Positions 20,508 to 31,100 of a DNA stretch of 64,000 bases are shown here, one piece after another. The stretch lies in assembly GCA_029778715.1 (NCBI GenBank), contig JAKOPT010000098.1:1-64000 (forward strand). Direction: 5' to 3'. A program made the translations under genes and the position numbers. Within the stretch, counting starts at the first letter, position 1; each line of letters starts with the position of its first letter. Source of the DNA: Actinomycetes bacterium (GTDB lineage: Bacteria > Actinomycetota > Actinomycetes > Actinomycetales > Dermatophilaceae). The notes beneath the pieces were generated by a model that was not told the DNA's origin, did no database searches, and was given only the letters and a program-made list of their open reading frames with translations.

Positions 20508-21169
20508 ACGACCGGCACCGCACTCAGCCGGGCACCCGCCCCACGAACCCGGCCCACGCCTGGGCGGTCCTCAAGGCTGGGAACGCCCGGTTCATGGCCG
20601 GCGAACGCGCCCACCCGCACCAAGACGTGGGCTTGCGACACCGGTTGGTCGGCAAACAGAGCCCGTTCGCGGTGTTTTTCGGCTGCGCCGACTCGCGGGT
20701 GGCGGCCGAGTTGATCTTCGACCAGGGCTTGGGCGACCTATTCGTCGTCCGCACCGCCGGGCATGTCGTCGACCCGGCGGTGTTGGGGTCGATCGAGTTC
20801 GGGGTTGCCAAACTGGGCATCCCGCTCATCGTCATCCTCGGCCATGACAGTTGCGGTGCGGTCGCGGCGACGATGGAGGCGATCCGCACCGGGCAGATGC
20901 CCGGCGGGTACTTGCGCGACATCGTCGAGCGGGTCACCCCTTCGGTGCTCGCCGCCCGCCGGGAAGCGCCCGACCCGACGACCTGGCAGGTCGAGAAGGA
21001 GCACATCCGGCATACCTGCGGGCTGTTGGCCGAACGCTCCAACCTGATCGCCGACCGCCTGCACAAGGGCCAACTGGCCATTGTCGGCGCCCAGTATGCG
21101 TTGGCCGAGGGCGAGGCCAAGATGACGTATGTGCTCGGCGACGTGGAGGACCAGCCACCCACGGGCTAA
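20504..21169 (+). CDS. Beta-class carbonic anhydrase
   Basis: Zinc enzyme interconverting CO2 and bicarbonate. The 221-residue protein carries the beta-class ligands: C and D/R in FFGCADSRV, and H and C in [10 protein letters not shown]. The remaining fold segments ([22 protein letters not shown] and [15 protein letters not shown]) also agree. ATG 20504 overlaps the fumarase stop. Bicarbonate supply fits an organism carrying the large biotin carboxylase encoded at 28.1-33.9 kb. The family assignment is sure; the coupling with fumarase is unusual but not interpretable from sequence. Confidence 0.95.
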
Positions 21170-21358
21170 CGCTGTTGGCCGGGGTTCCTCCGGGTATGCC
21201 GCCCGCCCAGTTGCGGACGCTGGCCCGGACCCGACCCGAAAGCAAAGCAAAAGTAATGAAACGGATGCCTCCGAAATCATTGCCAGTGGGGCCCGGCGAT
21301 GGCACGGTGGGGGAGGTCACATCCGACCCTGCATGTCCCCGATCAAGGAGTTCCCCCG

Positions 21359-22279
21359 TTGTCCACCTCACGCACCGTCCGCTTCGGCCTGTCGCTGGCC
21401 GTCGTGGCCGCTCTCGGCCTGTCCGCCTGCGGCTCGGATTCGCTGTCCAAGAGTTCGAGTAGCGGCTCGTCGTCGCCCGCCGCGTCGGTGGCCGTCGACC
21501 CGGCGCTGGCCGCCAAACTGCCCGCCAAGATCAAGAGCGCCGGGAAGGTCGTCGTGGGCACGGATGCGACCTACCAGCCCAACGAATACCTCGACACCGA
21601 CGGCAAGACCGTCATCGGTATGGATGTCGACCTGTTCAACGCCGTCATGGCCAAGTTCGGCGTCAAGACCGAGTGGGTGCCCTCGGACTTCTCGGCCATC
21701 ATCCTCGGTGTGACCTCCGGCAAGTACGACGTCGGCGTCTCGTCCTTCACGATCAACAAGGACCGGCTCGGCCAGGCCACGATGGTGAGTTACTTCACCG
21801 CGGGCACCCAGTTCGTCGTCGCCAAGGGCAACCCGAAGAAGGTCGACCAGACCATGCCGTGCGGGTTGAACATCGCCGTCCAGAAGGGCACCGTCCAGGC
21901 GGACGACCAGTTGCCCGCCCTGTCGAAGAAGTGCACCGATGGCGGGAAGCCCGCCATCAACCCGCTCGTCGACGCCGACCAGGCCAAGGTGACCTCCATG
22001 ATCCAGTCGGGCAAGGCCGACGCGATGATGGTCGACCTGCCGCCGGCGATCAGCGCCGTCGAGAACAGCAGCGGCGCCCTCGAACTCCTCGGCCACCAGA
22101 CCGACTCCGCCCCCTACGGCTACGTCCTGCCCAAGGACCAGGCTGATTTCGGCCAGGCCATCGTCGACGCTTTGAAGGCCCTTGACAAGGACGGGACCTA
22201 CAAGCAGATCCTCACCAAGTGGAAGACCCAGGACGGGGCCATCACCGACTTCACGGTGAACCCCAAGGTCACCGGGTGA
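21359..22279 (+). CDS. Amino acid ABC transporter substrate-binding lipoprotein
   Basis: A periplasm-type solute-binding protein of family 3 (polar amino acids), anchored outside the membrane. The signal peptide ends in a lipobox, GLSAC, with Cys24 as the lipidated residue, followed by a Ser-rich linker. The mature part begins KIKSAGKVVVGTDATYQPNEYLD and contains GMDVDLFNAVMAKFGVKTEW, typical of family 3. I chose TTG 21359 because AAGGAG stands 8 bases upstream; an in-frame start at 21299 would put extra charged sequence before the signal peptide. First gene of an importer operon. The ligand cannot be read. Confidence 0.92.
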   Translation: MSTSRTVRFGLSLAVVAALGLSACGSDSLSKSSSSGSSSPAASVAVDPALAAKLPAKIKSAGKVVVGTDATYQPNEYLDTDGKTVIGMDVDLFNAVMAKFGVKTEWVPSDFSAIILGVTSGKYDVGVSSFTINKDRLGQATMVSYFTAGTQFVVAKGNPKKVDQTMPCGLNIAVQKGTVQADDQLPALSKKCTDGGKPAINPLVDADQAKVTSMIQSGKADAMMVDLPPAISAVENSSGALELLGHQTDSAPYGYVLPKDQADFGQAIVDALKALDKDGTYKQILTKWKTQDGAITDFTVNPKVTG

Positions 22280-22286
22280 CCTGACG

Positions 22287-23234
22287 GTGACCATCAACAC
22301 CGAGGACCGGCCGGGCGCCATCAACGCCCGGCCGGTCCGGCATCCATGGCGCTGGGTCGCCGTCGGGGTCATCGCGATCGTCCTGGCGATGATGGTCAAC
22401 TCGTTCGCGACCAACCCCCGGTGGGACTTCCCGTTCGCGATCCAGATCATGCAGCAGAAGTCGGTCATCCAGGGCCTCTGGGTGGGCACGATCTTCGGCA
22501 CGATCGGCTCGATGGTCCTCGGCGTGGGCCTCGGCATCGTCATCGCCGTCATGCGGCTGTCCAACAACCCGGTCCTGCGGGGCGTCGCCTTCGGCTACAC
22601 CTGGTTCTTCCGGGCGATGCCCCGGTACGTGCTCCTGGCCATTTTGGGTACCGGCGTCGCCTTCCTCTACCCCAAACTCTCCATCGGGCTGCCCTTCGGG
22701 GAGCAGATCGCCGGGCTCTTGGGGATTGACACCTCGACGTTCACGTTCTTCTCGCTGGACTGGAACGCCCTGTCGACGACCATCTGGATCGGGGTCCTCG
22801 GGCTGGGACTCTCCGAGGCGGCATACATGGCCGAAATCGCCCGGGCCGGCATCCTGTCGGTGGACAAGGGACAAACCGAGGCGGCCCAGGCGATCGGCAT
22901 GTCACCGGGGAAGACCATGTGGCGCATCGTGTTGCCGCAGGCCATGCGCGTCATCGTGCCGCCCACGGGCAACGAGACGATCGCCATGGTCAAGGACACC
23001 TCGCTGCTGGTGGCCATCCCGATCATCACCGAGTTGTACTTCCAGGCCTACGGGTTCGGGCAGCGGTCCTTCAAGATCATGCCCGGGTTCGTGGCGGCGA
23101 CCCTGTGGTACCTCATCGTCTGCTCGCTGCTGATGGTCGGCCAGTCCTACTTGGAGAAGTACTTCGGCCGTGGTTTCGGCCAGCCGAGCAAGAAAGCGCA
23201 GGAGAAGTTGCGGAAGGTGGCGGCAGACCATTGA
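22287..23234 (+). CDS. Amino acid ABC transporter permease
   Basis: A 315-residue inner membrane component of the His/Glu/Gln/Arg/opine permease family. It has several hydrophobic segments and the EAA-loop signature [29 protein letters not shown] that docks the ATPase. The start is GTG 22287, 7 bp after the binding protein stop. Only one permease gene is present, so the transporter is probably a homodimer of this subunit. The C-terminal tail is basic. The stop overlaps the start of the ATPase gene (TTGA), which indicates translational coupling. Confidence 0.93.
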   Translation: MTINTEDRPGAINARPVRHPWRWVAVGVIAIVLAMMVNSFATNPRWDFPFAIQIMQQKSVIQGLWVGTIFGTIGSMVLGVGLGIVIAVMRLSNNPVLRGVAFGYTWFFRAMPRYVLLAILGTGVAFLYPKLSIGLPFGEQIAGLLGIDTSTFTFFSLDWNALSTTIWIGVLGLGLSEAAYMAEIARAGILSVDKGQTEAAQAIGMSPGKTMWRIVLPQAMRVIVPPTGNETIAMVKDTSLLVAIPIITELYFQAYGFGQRSFKIMPGFVAATLWYLIVCSLLMVGQSYLEKYFGRGFGQPSKKAQEKLRKVAADH

Positions 23235-24028
23235 GTTCTCAACGCACCGGTGAGCCGCTCGTTCACGCGGTCAACGTCCACAAGTCCTTCCACGGCAACG
23301 AAGTCCTCAAGGGCATCGACCTCGATGTGTGGCCCGGCGAGGTCGTCGTCCTCCTCGGGCCCTCAGGTTCGGGCAAGACGACCTTCCTGCGCTGCATCAA
23401 CCAGCTCGAGACGATCGACGGCGGCCGCATCTGGGTCGACGGCGATCTGCTCGGCTACGAGGATCGTCACGGCACCCTGCACCGGCTGACGGACAAGAAG
23501 ATCGCCGACCAGCGCCGCGATATCGGCATGTGCTTCCAGCGCTTCAACCTGTTCCCGCACAAGACCGCTCTGGAGAACATCACCGAAGGTCCGGTCCAGG
23601 TCAAGGGCCAAAACAAGGACCAGGCCCGGGCCCGCGCCCTCGACCTCCTCGAGCGAGTCGGGCTCAAAGACAAGCCCGCGGCATACCCCTCCCAACTTTC
23701 GGGTGGGCAGCAGCAACGGGTGGCGATCGCCCGCGCGCTGGCGATGGACCCCAAACTCATGCTGTTCGATGAGCCGACCTCCGCGCTCGACCCCGAACTG
23801 GTCGGCGAAGTGCTCGCGGTCATGCGCGAACTGGCCCAATCGGGGATGACGATGATCGTCGTCACCCACGAGATGGGGTTTGCGCGAGACGTGGCCGACC
23901 GGGTCGTCTTCATGGACGGCGGGGTGATCGTCGAGCAGGGTTCACCCGACGAGGTCATCCGCAACCCGCAGCATGCCCGCACCCGCAGTTTCCTCCAGCG
24001 GGTGCTCACCGAACATCCGGCGGCCTAG
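23231..24028 (+). CDS. Amino acid ABC transporter ATP-binding protein
   Basis: A 265-residue ATPase driving the importer. Walker [10 protein letters not shown], the Q-loop FQRFNLFPH, signature [15 protein letters not shown], Walker [15 protein letters not shown] and the switch VVTHEMG are all intact, in the pattern of polar amino acid importers (GlnQ type). It starts at TTG 23231, overlapping the permease TGA, with GGAAGGTGG about 10 bases upstream. The ATPase has a short insertion around [19 protein letters not shown], common in actinobacterial members. Last gene of the operon. Confidence 0.95.
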   Translation: MSSQRTGEPLVHAVNVHKSFHGNEVLKGIDLDVWPGEVVVLLGPSGSGKTTFLRCINQLETIDGGRIWVDGDLLGYEDRHGTLHRLTDKKIADQRRDIGMCFQRFNLFPHKTALENITEGPVQVKGQNKDQARARALDLLERVGLKDKPAAYPSQLSGGQQQRVAIARALAMDPKLMLFDEPTSALDPELVGEVLAVMRELAQSGMTMIVVTHEMGFARDVADRVVFMDGGVIVEQGSPDEVIRNPQHARTRSFLQRVLTEHPAA

Positions 24029-24079
24029 GCGGTTTGCCTGCCGGGCCGGGCTGGGTCCCCCACCTCCCACCGGTCACAC

Positions 24080-24142
24080 TTTTCCCGCCTGAACCGCCCA
24101 CCGTGCGCTTCGCACCCCAACTGTCGGGGTGCGAAGCGCACG
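24080..24142. repeat. Palindromic element, family 2 copy A (17-bp perfect stem); likely terminator
   Basis: The arm CGTGCGCTTCGCACCCC (24102-24118) pairs perfectly with 24126-24142 around a 7-base loop. It is preceded by TTTTCCCGCCTGAACCG, the flank shared with copies at 33998-34078 and 46480-46557. It lies between the convergent stops of the ABC ATPase and the histidine kinase, where it could terminate both transcripts. Confidence 0.88.
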
Positions 24143-24180
24143 TTTCCTAGGCGAAGCCCGCCCGCAACGCCGCACGCCCC

Positions 24181-26952
24181 TCACCGACCAGAACTGCTCT
24201 GCTCCCATTGCTCGGCGCACGAGCCGTCGTATCGCCCGGATACCGCGACCGGCTCGCCGACCACCTGGAGCACGCCCCGGAACCGTTCCCAGCCGAGGTT
24301 CCACGAAGCCCAGGTGCGCAATTGGTCACCGCGGGTCGCCAAGGCACACGAAGACACGTCCCGGGGGAAACTCGACAGGATCGCCGGCGCGGCGTCCCGC
24401 GACAACGTCTGCAGATAGGACACATCGACCCGGCCGGTCTGCGCATACCGGGCCGCATTGAGTTCGGCCACCCGGGCGTCGACGTTGATCGCCGTCAGCC
24501 CGATCGTCAGGGCCGCCGCGGCATACAGGGCCGAGCGCACCGACCCCCGCCACCGCCAGCCCAGCGCACCGGCCCCGGCCAGCAGCAACACTCCGGCGAG
24601 CCACACCTCCACGGTGACGGCAAAGACCCGGGCCGTGGTGTAGCCGTAGGCCTCCTGGTACAGCGCCATCCGGTGCAGCGCCGAGGCCACGACGAGCAAC
24701 GCGGCCAAGAGGAGCGCCCCGCTGACCACCCGCTTGAGACGCCGGTCCGCGGCCCGCTTCTCGGGTGCCCAGACCCGGATCGCCGCCAACACGATGACCG
24801 TCAGGAACGTCACGACGCACAACTGACCGAAGCCGGCCCGGGCGTACTCGGCATACGTCAAACCCGTCGTCGTGAGCACATGGTCGTGCCCGCCGAACAG
24901 AGCACTGGCCTGGGCCGCCAAGAAGATGACGAAGGTGACGAGCACGGCGCCCGCGGGCAAGAGCCAGTCGACGCGCCGGGCCACCGGGCGCACCGTGAGA
25001 TTCTCGGTAAAGTCCACGCGCGGCGGATTGAGCCCGACATAGGCGGCGGTCAACGCCAGGCCGGTGACGAAGAACCAGATGAACGCGCGGGTCGTGATCT
25101 CCCCCCACCTCAGGTCGGGCACGATCGCGCTCAGCCACGACCCGACAATCGCATCGGCCGACGCGAACAGCGCACCGAACACGATGAAGGCGAGCAGCGC
25201 CAGCGCGCCGGACCGCAGCAACACCCACAGGTTGCGCCGCCCGGCCACGACGCCGACGGTCCGCCCAAGCAGCGGCAGGCCGCGCGTCGAGGCCCCCGCC
25301 CAGGCGAGCGCAGACAGCAGCATCCCCACCAGCGTGCGAGCTCGGGTGAACGCCGACATGAACAGCGGCACGGCCATCACCAACCCGAGAATCGCCAGGT
25401 CGGGTTCGGCCCGCAGCGTAATGAGCGCGGCCCCCAGCAGACACAGCGCCCACACGGCCATCGCCCACGGGCTGCGCCAGGCGCGCGCCGCGACGAACGC
25501 GAGCGACCCGCCGGCCGCCAGCACGACGGTGACCGCAATCCCCAATCCGTTCGCGAGCGGCAGCACGATAGCGGCGAGCACTCCGATCGCGGCGGCGGCG
25601 CTCACCACGGCCAGTTGCGGGGTGCTTACCCGTTCGGGCCAGTACGACCCCAGCGGTCGCGGCGGCGGGGTGGGGTATGCCGCCCCGGTCCCGTAGGCCG
25701 TCGCAGGCGTGGGGTATGCCGCCCCCTCAGGCCGAGGCGCTCCCGGCACGGGTGGGATCATCACCAGGCTCGGCTGAGCGCCGAACGAGTCGGGCGGTCG
25801 CAGCGCGGCGGGCGGCATACCGTCGGCGGCAGGTGCGGGAGCGGAGCCGGATTCGCGGGAAACCACGGCGACTCCTGGGGATTGCGTGGGGGGCGTGGCA
25901 GGTGGCCGGAGCGGGAGCCGGACCCGCAAGTGGGCACCCGCGGGGGCGTCGAGGGCGTCGATGTGCCCGCCGTGGAGTTCCGTGATCCAGCGGGCGATGG
26001 CCAGCCCGAGGCCGGACCCGCCGGTCGTCGGGCACGCGGTGCCGAACCGTTCGAAGAGCCGATCCCGCTGGGCCGCGGGGATGCCGGGCCCCTGGTCGGT
26101 GACGTCGAGGACCCAGGTGTGGGCGTCGGCGCGGGCGCTCAGCCGCACCAGACCGCCGGCGGGGCTGTGACGGTCGGCGTTGTCGACGAGGTTGGCGACG
26201 ACCTGGGCGAGCCGGGCCGGGTCGGCCGACACGGTGAGGCCGACCGGGCTCACGTCGACTTGGTGGGTGACTGCGCGGGAGCGCAGTTCGGCCTCGGCGA
26301 CGCAGGCGGTGAGGAGTTCGGCGACGGTGATCGCCTCGAGGTGCAGCGGCGTGGCGCCGCTGTCGACGCGCGAGAGGTCGAGCAGGTCTTGGACGAGGTC
26401 GGAGAGGCGTTCGGCCTGGGCCAGGGCGGTGCCGAGGGTGCGCTCGTCGGGGGCGACGACGCCGTCGGCGAGGTTCTCCAGGACCGCGCGTTGGGCGGCG
26501 AGGGGGGTGCGCAACTCGTGGGAGACGGTGGCGATGAGGGCCCGCTGGCGTTCGTCGTGGGCGGCCAGTTCGGTGCTCATCGCGTTGAAGGAGGTGGCGA
26601 GTTGGCCCACCTCGTCGCGGGAGGTGACCTCGATGCGGATGCCGCGGTCCCCGTCGGCCATCCGCGCTGCGGCCCTGGTCATCTCGCGCAGCGGCGCCAC
26701 CATGCCCCGGGCCAGCCACTGAGTGACCCCGAGGGCAGCGGCGATGGTGACCGGCACCGACACGAGCGAGGGGACCCCGGCGAGGCGCCCGATGGTGTCG
26801 ACGACGAGAACGGCCAGGGTACTGGCGACGACGAGCAGGCCGAGTTTGACCTTGAGGGAGGCGATGCCGGCGAGCGGACCGGGGGTTGCGGCGTGAGCGG
26901 AACCCGCCGCCGGGCTCGGGACACTGGTGGTGGGTGTCGGTGCGGCGCTCAC
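24181..26952 (-). CDS. Sensor histidine kinase fused to a DUF4173/DUF4153-like multi-pass membrane domain
   Basis: A 923-residue fusion. Residues 29-90 hold two membrane segments, then HAMP, then the H-box ATVSHELRTPLA with His145, N-box VANLVDNADRHSP, and G-boxes DQGPGIP and GGSGLGLAI. After a Pro-rich linker (about 355-440) comes a domain with about ten hydrophobic segments, containing LTYAEYARAGFGQLCVVTFL and YGYTTARVFAVTVEVW, typical of DUF4173/DUF4153. The GTG start 26952 overlaps the response regulator TGA (GTGA). Membrane domains of this kind are usually separate proteins, so this may be a natural fusion; both halves are in one uninterrupted frame. The signal sensed is unknown. Confidence 0.9.
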   Translation of the reverse strand: MSAAPTPTTSVPSPAAGSAHAATPGPLAGIASLKVKLGLLVVASTLAVLVVDTIGRLAGVPSLVSVPVTIAAALGVTQWLARGMVAPLREMTRAAARMADGDRGIRIEVTSRDEVGQLATSFNAMSTELAAHDERQRALIATVSHELRTPLAAQRAVLENLADGVVAPDERTLGTALAQAERLSDLVQDLLDLSRVDSGATPLHLEAITVAELLTACVAEAELRSRAVTHQVDVSPVGLTVSADPARLAQVVANLVDNADRHSPAGGLVRLSARADAHTWVLDVTDQGPGIPAAQRDRLFERFGTACPTTGGSGLGLAIARWITELHGGHIDALDAPAGAHLRVRLPLRPPATPPTQSPGVAVVSRESGSAPAPAADGMPPAALRPPDSFGAQPSLVMIPPVPGAPRPEGAAYPTPATAYGTGAAYPTPPPRPLGSYWPERVSTPQLAVVSAAAAIGVLAAIVLPLANGLGIAVTVVLAAGGSLAFVAARAWRSPWAMAVWALCLLGAALITLRAEPDLAILGLVMAVPLFMSAFTRARTLVGMLLSALAWAGASTRGLPLLGRTVGVVAGRRNLWVLLRSGALALLAFIVFGALFASADAIVGSWLSAIVPDLRWGEITTRAFIWFFVTGLALTAAYVGLNPPRVDFTENLTVRPVARRVDWLLPAGAVLVTFVIFLAAQASALFGGHDHVLTTTGLTYAEYARAGFGQLCVVTFLTVIVLAAIRVWAPEKRAADRRLKRVVSGALLLAALLVVASALHRMALYQEAYGYTTARVFAVTVEVWLAGVLLLAGAGALGWRWRGSVRSALYAAAALTIGLTAINVDARVAELNAARYAQTGRVDVSYLQTLSRDAAPAILSSFPRDVSSCALATRGDQLRTWASWNLGWERFRGVLQVVGEPVAVSGRYDGSCAEQWEQSSSGR

Positions 26953-27647
26953 GGCCGGGCCTCCACGGCATACCCGACGCCGTGCACGGTGCGGATGCGT
27001 TCGGCGCCGATCTTGGCGCGCAGCGACTTGACGTGCGAATCGAGGGTGCGGGTGCCGTAGGCATCGGACCAGCCCCAGACCTCGGCGAGAAGTTCCTCGC
27101 GGGTGAAGACCCGGCCGGGTGCGGCGGCCAGGGTGGCGAGCAGGTCGAACTCCAACGGGGTGAGATGGACGTCGGTGCCGCGGACGACAACCCGGCGGGC
27201 CGCACGGTCGATCATAACCCCGCCGACCGTGGTGGGCGCGGTGGAGTGGCTGGGGGCGGCCAACTCGGCGGCGCGGTCGACCCGGCGCAGCAGCGCCTGG
27301 ACCCGGGCGACGACCTCGCGCATCCGGAACGGTTTGGTGACGTAGTCGTCGGCGCCGACGGCCAACCCGACGATGACGTCGTTCTCGTCGTCCCGGGCGG
27401 TGAGCATGAGGATCGGCACCGGTCGGATCGCCTGGACCCGTCGCGCCACCTCCAGCCCGTCGAACCCCGGGAGCATGAGGTCGAGGAGCACGAGATCGGG
27501 TCGTTCGGTCTCGAAGGCCGCGACCGCCCCCGGCCCGTCGACGGCGCGGGAGACGGCATACCCCTCCGCCTGCAGCCGCAAGGTGAGCGACTCGTTGATG
27601 ACCTCGTCGTCCTCGACGACGAGCAGGCGGGCCCGCGGCTGATTCAT
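26949..27647 (-). CDS. OmpR-family response regulator
   Basis: A 232-residue transcriptional regulator partnered with the overlapping histidine kinase. The receiver domain has the acidic pair VVEDDE, phospho-acceptor Asp56 (LVLLDLMLPG), the conserved Thr (LTARDDEND) and Lys (VTKPF). The C-terminal winged helix (LTPLEFDLLATLAAAPGRVFTREELL, then TRTLDSHVKSLRAKIG) is OmpR/PhoB type. I chose ATG 27647 (MNQPRARLLV); an upstream GTG/ATG frame adds only MPRLTG. It is first in the two-gene operon. Targets are unknown. Confidence 0.95.
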   Translation of the reverse strand: MNQPRARLLVVEDDEVINESLTLRLQAEGYAVSRAVDGPGAVAAFETERPDLVLLDLMLPGFDGLEVARRVQAIRPVPILMLTARDDENDVIVGLAVGADDYVTKPFRMREVVARVQALLRRVDRAAELAAPSHSTAPTTVGGVMIDRAARRVVVRGTDVHLTPLEFDLLATLAAAPGRVFTREELLAEVWGWSDAYGTRTLDSHVKSLRAKIGAERIRTVHGVGYAVEARP

Positions 27648-28107
27648 ACCCGTGAGCCTAGGCACGGTCGTGCGGGCGTCGCGGGAGGGGAATGTGCCGA
27701 TCCCGTGAAGATGGCCCCTCCCGAGCTAGCCAATCACCTTGGCCACCGTGGTGAGGCGATGCTCGACAAGGGCGCGGCGTCCCCAGCGAGAATCTCAGGA
27801 TCCCTCCCGAGAAAGTGGACGAGACCAGTCCCCGTGATGACCGCAGGGCACACTAACCGAAAGCTGGCAGGTCGATCTGTTCGAGGATACGGCTGAGTCG
27901 GCGCGCCCCGACGATGAGTTGCCAATAGCAGAGTCGCAGGCACTTGAGGGGCAGAGTTGCAGGGATTTGAGGGGCAGAGTTGCAGGATGGGGCATGCCGC
28001 GCTTATCGAAGGAGCGAGACTTGCCGCTCGGTCATCGCCTCGACGGCGAGTCTCGCTCCTTCGATCGGCCGACTCGGGCGCAGGCTGTCCCGCGCGGCAA
28101 AATCGCG
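27648..28107. other. 460-bp spacer with tandem repeats and a palindromic element; no gene seen
   Basis: Between the response regulator start and the carboxylase stop I see no convincing ORF. At about 27928-27989 the sequence GAGGGGCAGAGTTGCAGG occurs twice with a 24-bp period, with a degenerate third copy just before. A family 3 palindromic element follows at 28005-28065. The rest (27720-27920) has ORF fragments without codon bias and may be remnant coding sequence. Confidence 0.6.
28005..28065. repeat. Palindromic element, family 3 copy A
   Basis: Arms ATCGAAGGAGCGAGACTTG... (28005-28026) and ...GAGTCTCGCTCCTTCGAT (28044-28065) pair over 22 bp with one G-T wobble, around a 17-base loop. The same arms recur at 35830-35878. 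It sits 42 bp after the carboxylase stop and could end that transcript. Confidence 0.87.
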
Positions 28108-31100
28108 TCAGTCCTCGCGGAGGGCGTCGATGATCGCCGGGCGCAACGCAGATGCGGGGATCACGGCATCGACCGAGCCGACCTCGACGGCCCGGTGGAT
28201 CGAATGGATCGCGTCGAACTCCGCCGCCACCAGACCCAGCACCTCGGCGCGCACGGACGAGCGCACCGCCGCCAGTTCGGTGACGAGCGCGGCGCGACGC
28301 GCACCGTGAGCCGAGGCGACCTCGCGCGTCAACGACGCCACCCGCGGATCGGCGGCCGTCCGGGCATCGACCTCCCGCGCAAACACGACGGCCGCCGCCG
28401 GCGCGCCCCCGATCACCGAGGCGAACGAGCCCTCCACGGCGAGCACCCGCATCCCCGGGTTGAGCGCCTTGGAGAACACGACGAACGCGCCCCCGTGGTA
28501 GCGCGACACCACGACGAACACGATCCGCCCGACGAAGTTGACGACCGCCCGCCCGATCTCGGCGCCGTACTCCAACTGCAGCGCCCGCATCGACTCCGGC
28601 GACCCGTCGAACCCGCTCAAGTTCGCCAGCACGACGAGCGGCCGGTTGCCCGATGCGGCGTTGATCGCCCGCGCCGTCTTCTTGCTCGAGCGCGGAAACA
28701 GCGTCCCGGCGGTCAACGTCTGCGGCCCGTCTGCCGGCGGGAACCCACGCCGCGCCACGGCCCGCGACTCGATGCCGACCAGGCAGACCGGCATACCCCC
28801 GAGGTGGGCGTCGGTGACGACCGAGGTGCCCGCGTCCGCCATCCCGGCCCACCGTTCGAGCATCGGGTGATCCTGGTCGGACACCGCCCGCATGAGGGTG
28901 CGGATCGAGAACGCCTTCTTCCGCTCGGGGTTGGTCGCCGCCGCGAAGATGTCCCCGACCGTCGTGAACCCGCTGTCGACCGGATCGTGACGGTATGCCG
29001 TGACGTCCCGGTCGTGCGGATCGCTCGTCGGGGCGGGGCGCGGGCCGAGTTCGCCGGGCGCGGCATACGAATGTTCGTAATGCGCCAACAAGATGGCGCT
29101 GGCCTCGGCGAGATCCTTGGCCCAATACTGCGCCTGCCCGTTGGGGCCCATGACCCGGTCGTAGCCGCCGATGCCGAAGTTGTCCTCGGCGCTGACGCCG
29201 CCGGAGAAGTCGAGCGACTGCTTCCCGGTGAGGACCATCGCCGACTCCGGGGTCATGACCAGGATGCCCTTGGTGTGCATGAGCATCGTTGCCTCGGCGT
29301 TCCAGTAGGGCTGGGCGCCGACGTTGATGCCGGCGACGACGACGTTGATCTCGCCGCCCGCCTGGGTGAACTCGACGATGCGCTTGAGCGCGCGGGCGAC
29401 GGCATCCATGTTCTCGGTGCCGGAATCCATGGCGATCCGGGCGCCGGCCGAGAGGGCGAACCATTCGACGGGCACACCGATTTCCTCAGCGAGGTCGAGG
29501 GCGGCGACGATCCGGTCACATTCGGGGGCGGCGACCGCGCCGAGGTTCTGCAGCGGATCCCCGCAGAGCAGGACTCGGTGGATGCCCTCGGGGTGGCGTG
29601 CCGTCGGGGTGGAGACCACGCCGCAGATGATGCCGGCCTCGTTGCGCCCATACGGCCGGTCCACGGGGACGAGGACGCCCCGCTCATCGAGGTCGTATTC
29701 CGCGGCGCTGCCACCCGGGCCGGCCACGAGGGACACCAACTCGTAGGGATAGACCAGGCCGCGCCGCCGCGCCCGCATGACCTTCTCGGCATACGTATCG
29801 AGCGGGGCGAGCGGGGCGGTCGGGGGCTCCTCGATGCTGACGACGACCCCGGTGCCCGGCTGGGCCGAAAAGCACGCGACGAGCGGGGTCAGCGAGCCGT
29901 CGCTGCGGATGACCCGCCCCTCGATGCGCAGCTCCTCGATGCCCGCCCCAGCAGTCAGCGGCGCGATCCGGCCGGCGAGGGCCGTCAGTTGGTCGAGATC
30001 ACTGGACACCGGCGGCCACACGTGCAGCCAGACCTCGTTGAAGTCGAGCCGCGCCCCGGCGCCGCCGCGGGCAGCCCTGACCCGCCGGATTCCTTCCAGG
30101 CATGAGGCGATGGCCCGCTCGAGGTGGGGCAGGGCGACGATCGCGCCGTCGGCATCCCGGACCACGCCGAACTGGCGCACCTGCGCGAGCGCGACGAGCC
30201 GCTCGTCCGTGGGGTTGGCGTGCGCGCGGGCGTGGAGGAGGACGACGTCGGCGGGGGCCTCGAGACGGGTGAGGTCGAAGTCGCGCAGCCGCCACAGGTT
30301 GAGGCGCCGCCCGACCATGGGGTGGACGTCGCGCACCGGCCGATCCTCGACAAGTGCGCCCGCCGGCGACGGATCGGGCCGGAAGGTCGCGTAGCCGATG
30401 CCGCGCTCGGATCCGGCGATGATGCCGACGGCCACCCGGCGCACCTCGTGAGCGACCGGGAGGGCGGCGAGACGTTCCCCCAAGGCGGCGGTGCGAGCGT
30501 CGGCGTCGAGGGGCGCTTCGGGCCACTCGAGATAGAGGTCGAGCACGCCCTCGCTGCCCGCCGGACGGGCCGCGATCTGCTCGGCGAGGGTGTGCGCCAA
30601 CTCCGAGTCGGCGGTCAGCTCGTCGAACCGCCCCACCGTCGAGACCAGGTGCGATGCGCGCCCGTCGAGCACGTAGTCGACAGCCGCGCACGGCCGCCCG
30701 CCCGCGGCATACTCCCGGGTCTCCCCCAACCCGTGCTCGTGGTAGTGCCGGCGGATGAGGACAGCGAGCATGGGTTCGCTCTCCGGTATGCCGCGCCGCA
30801 GCCGCTCCCCGAGGAACGTCGCGATCGGCTCGGGGATCTGGGCGAGCCGGTCCAATCGGGCCGCTCGGTCGGGACCGGCGGGCACCTGGGTGAGCGCCTC
30901 TATTTCCGGGCCGACCTCGGCGAGCACCGCGACCCGGGTGGCGTCCATGTGCGGCTGGTCGAACCAGCGGAAGAGCACGCTGCGGGCCAGTTCGCCGACG
31001 ACCGGGAACCGGACCTGGGTGGCGACGACGAGCCGGTCGAGGACGTCGCGGGCGCGGGTGGCGGATTCGCCCGCGGGTGGGGCTTCGCCGATCCAGGTGC

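Noticed and set aside
27795..27995. A 66-codon minus-strand ORF in the spacer after the response regulator
   Set aside because: It runs over the 24-bp tandem repeats, has atypical codon use (many Ser/Cys) and no ribosome binding site.
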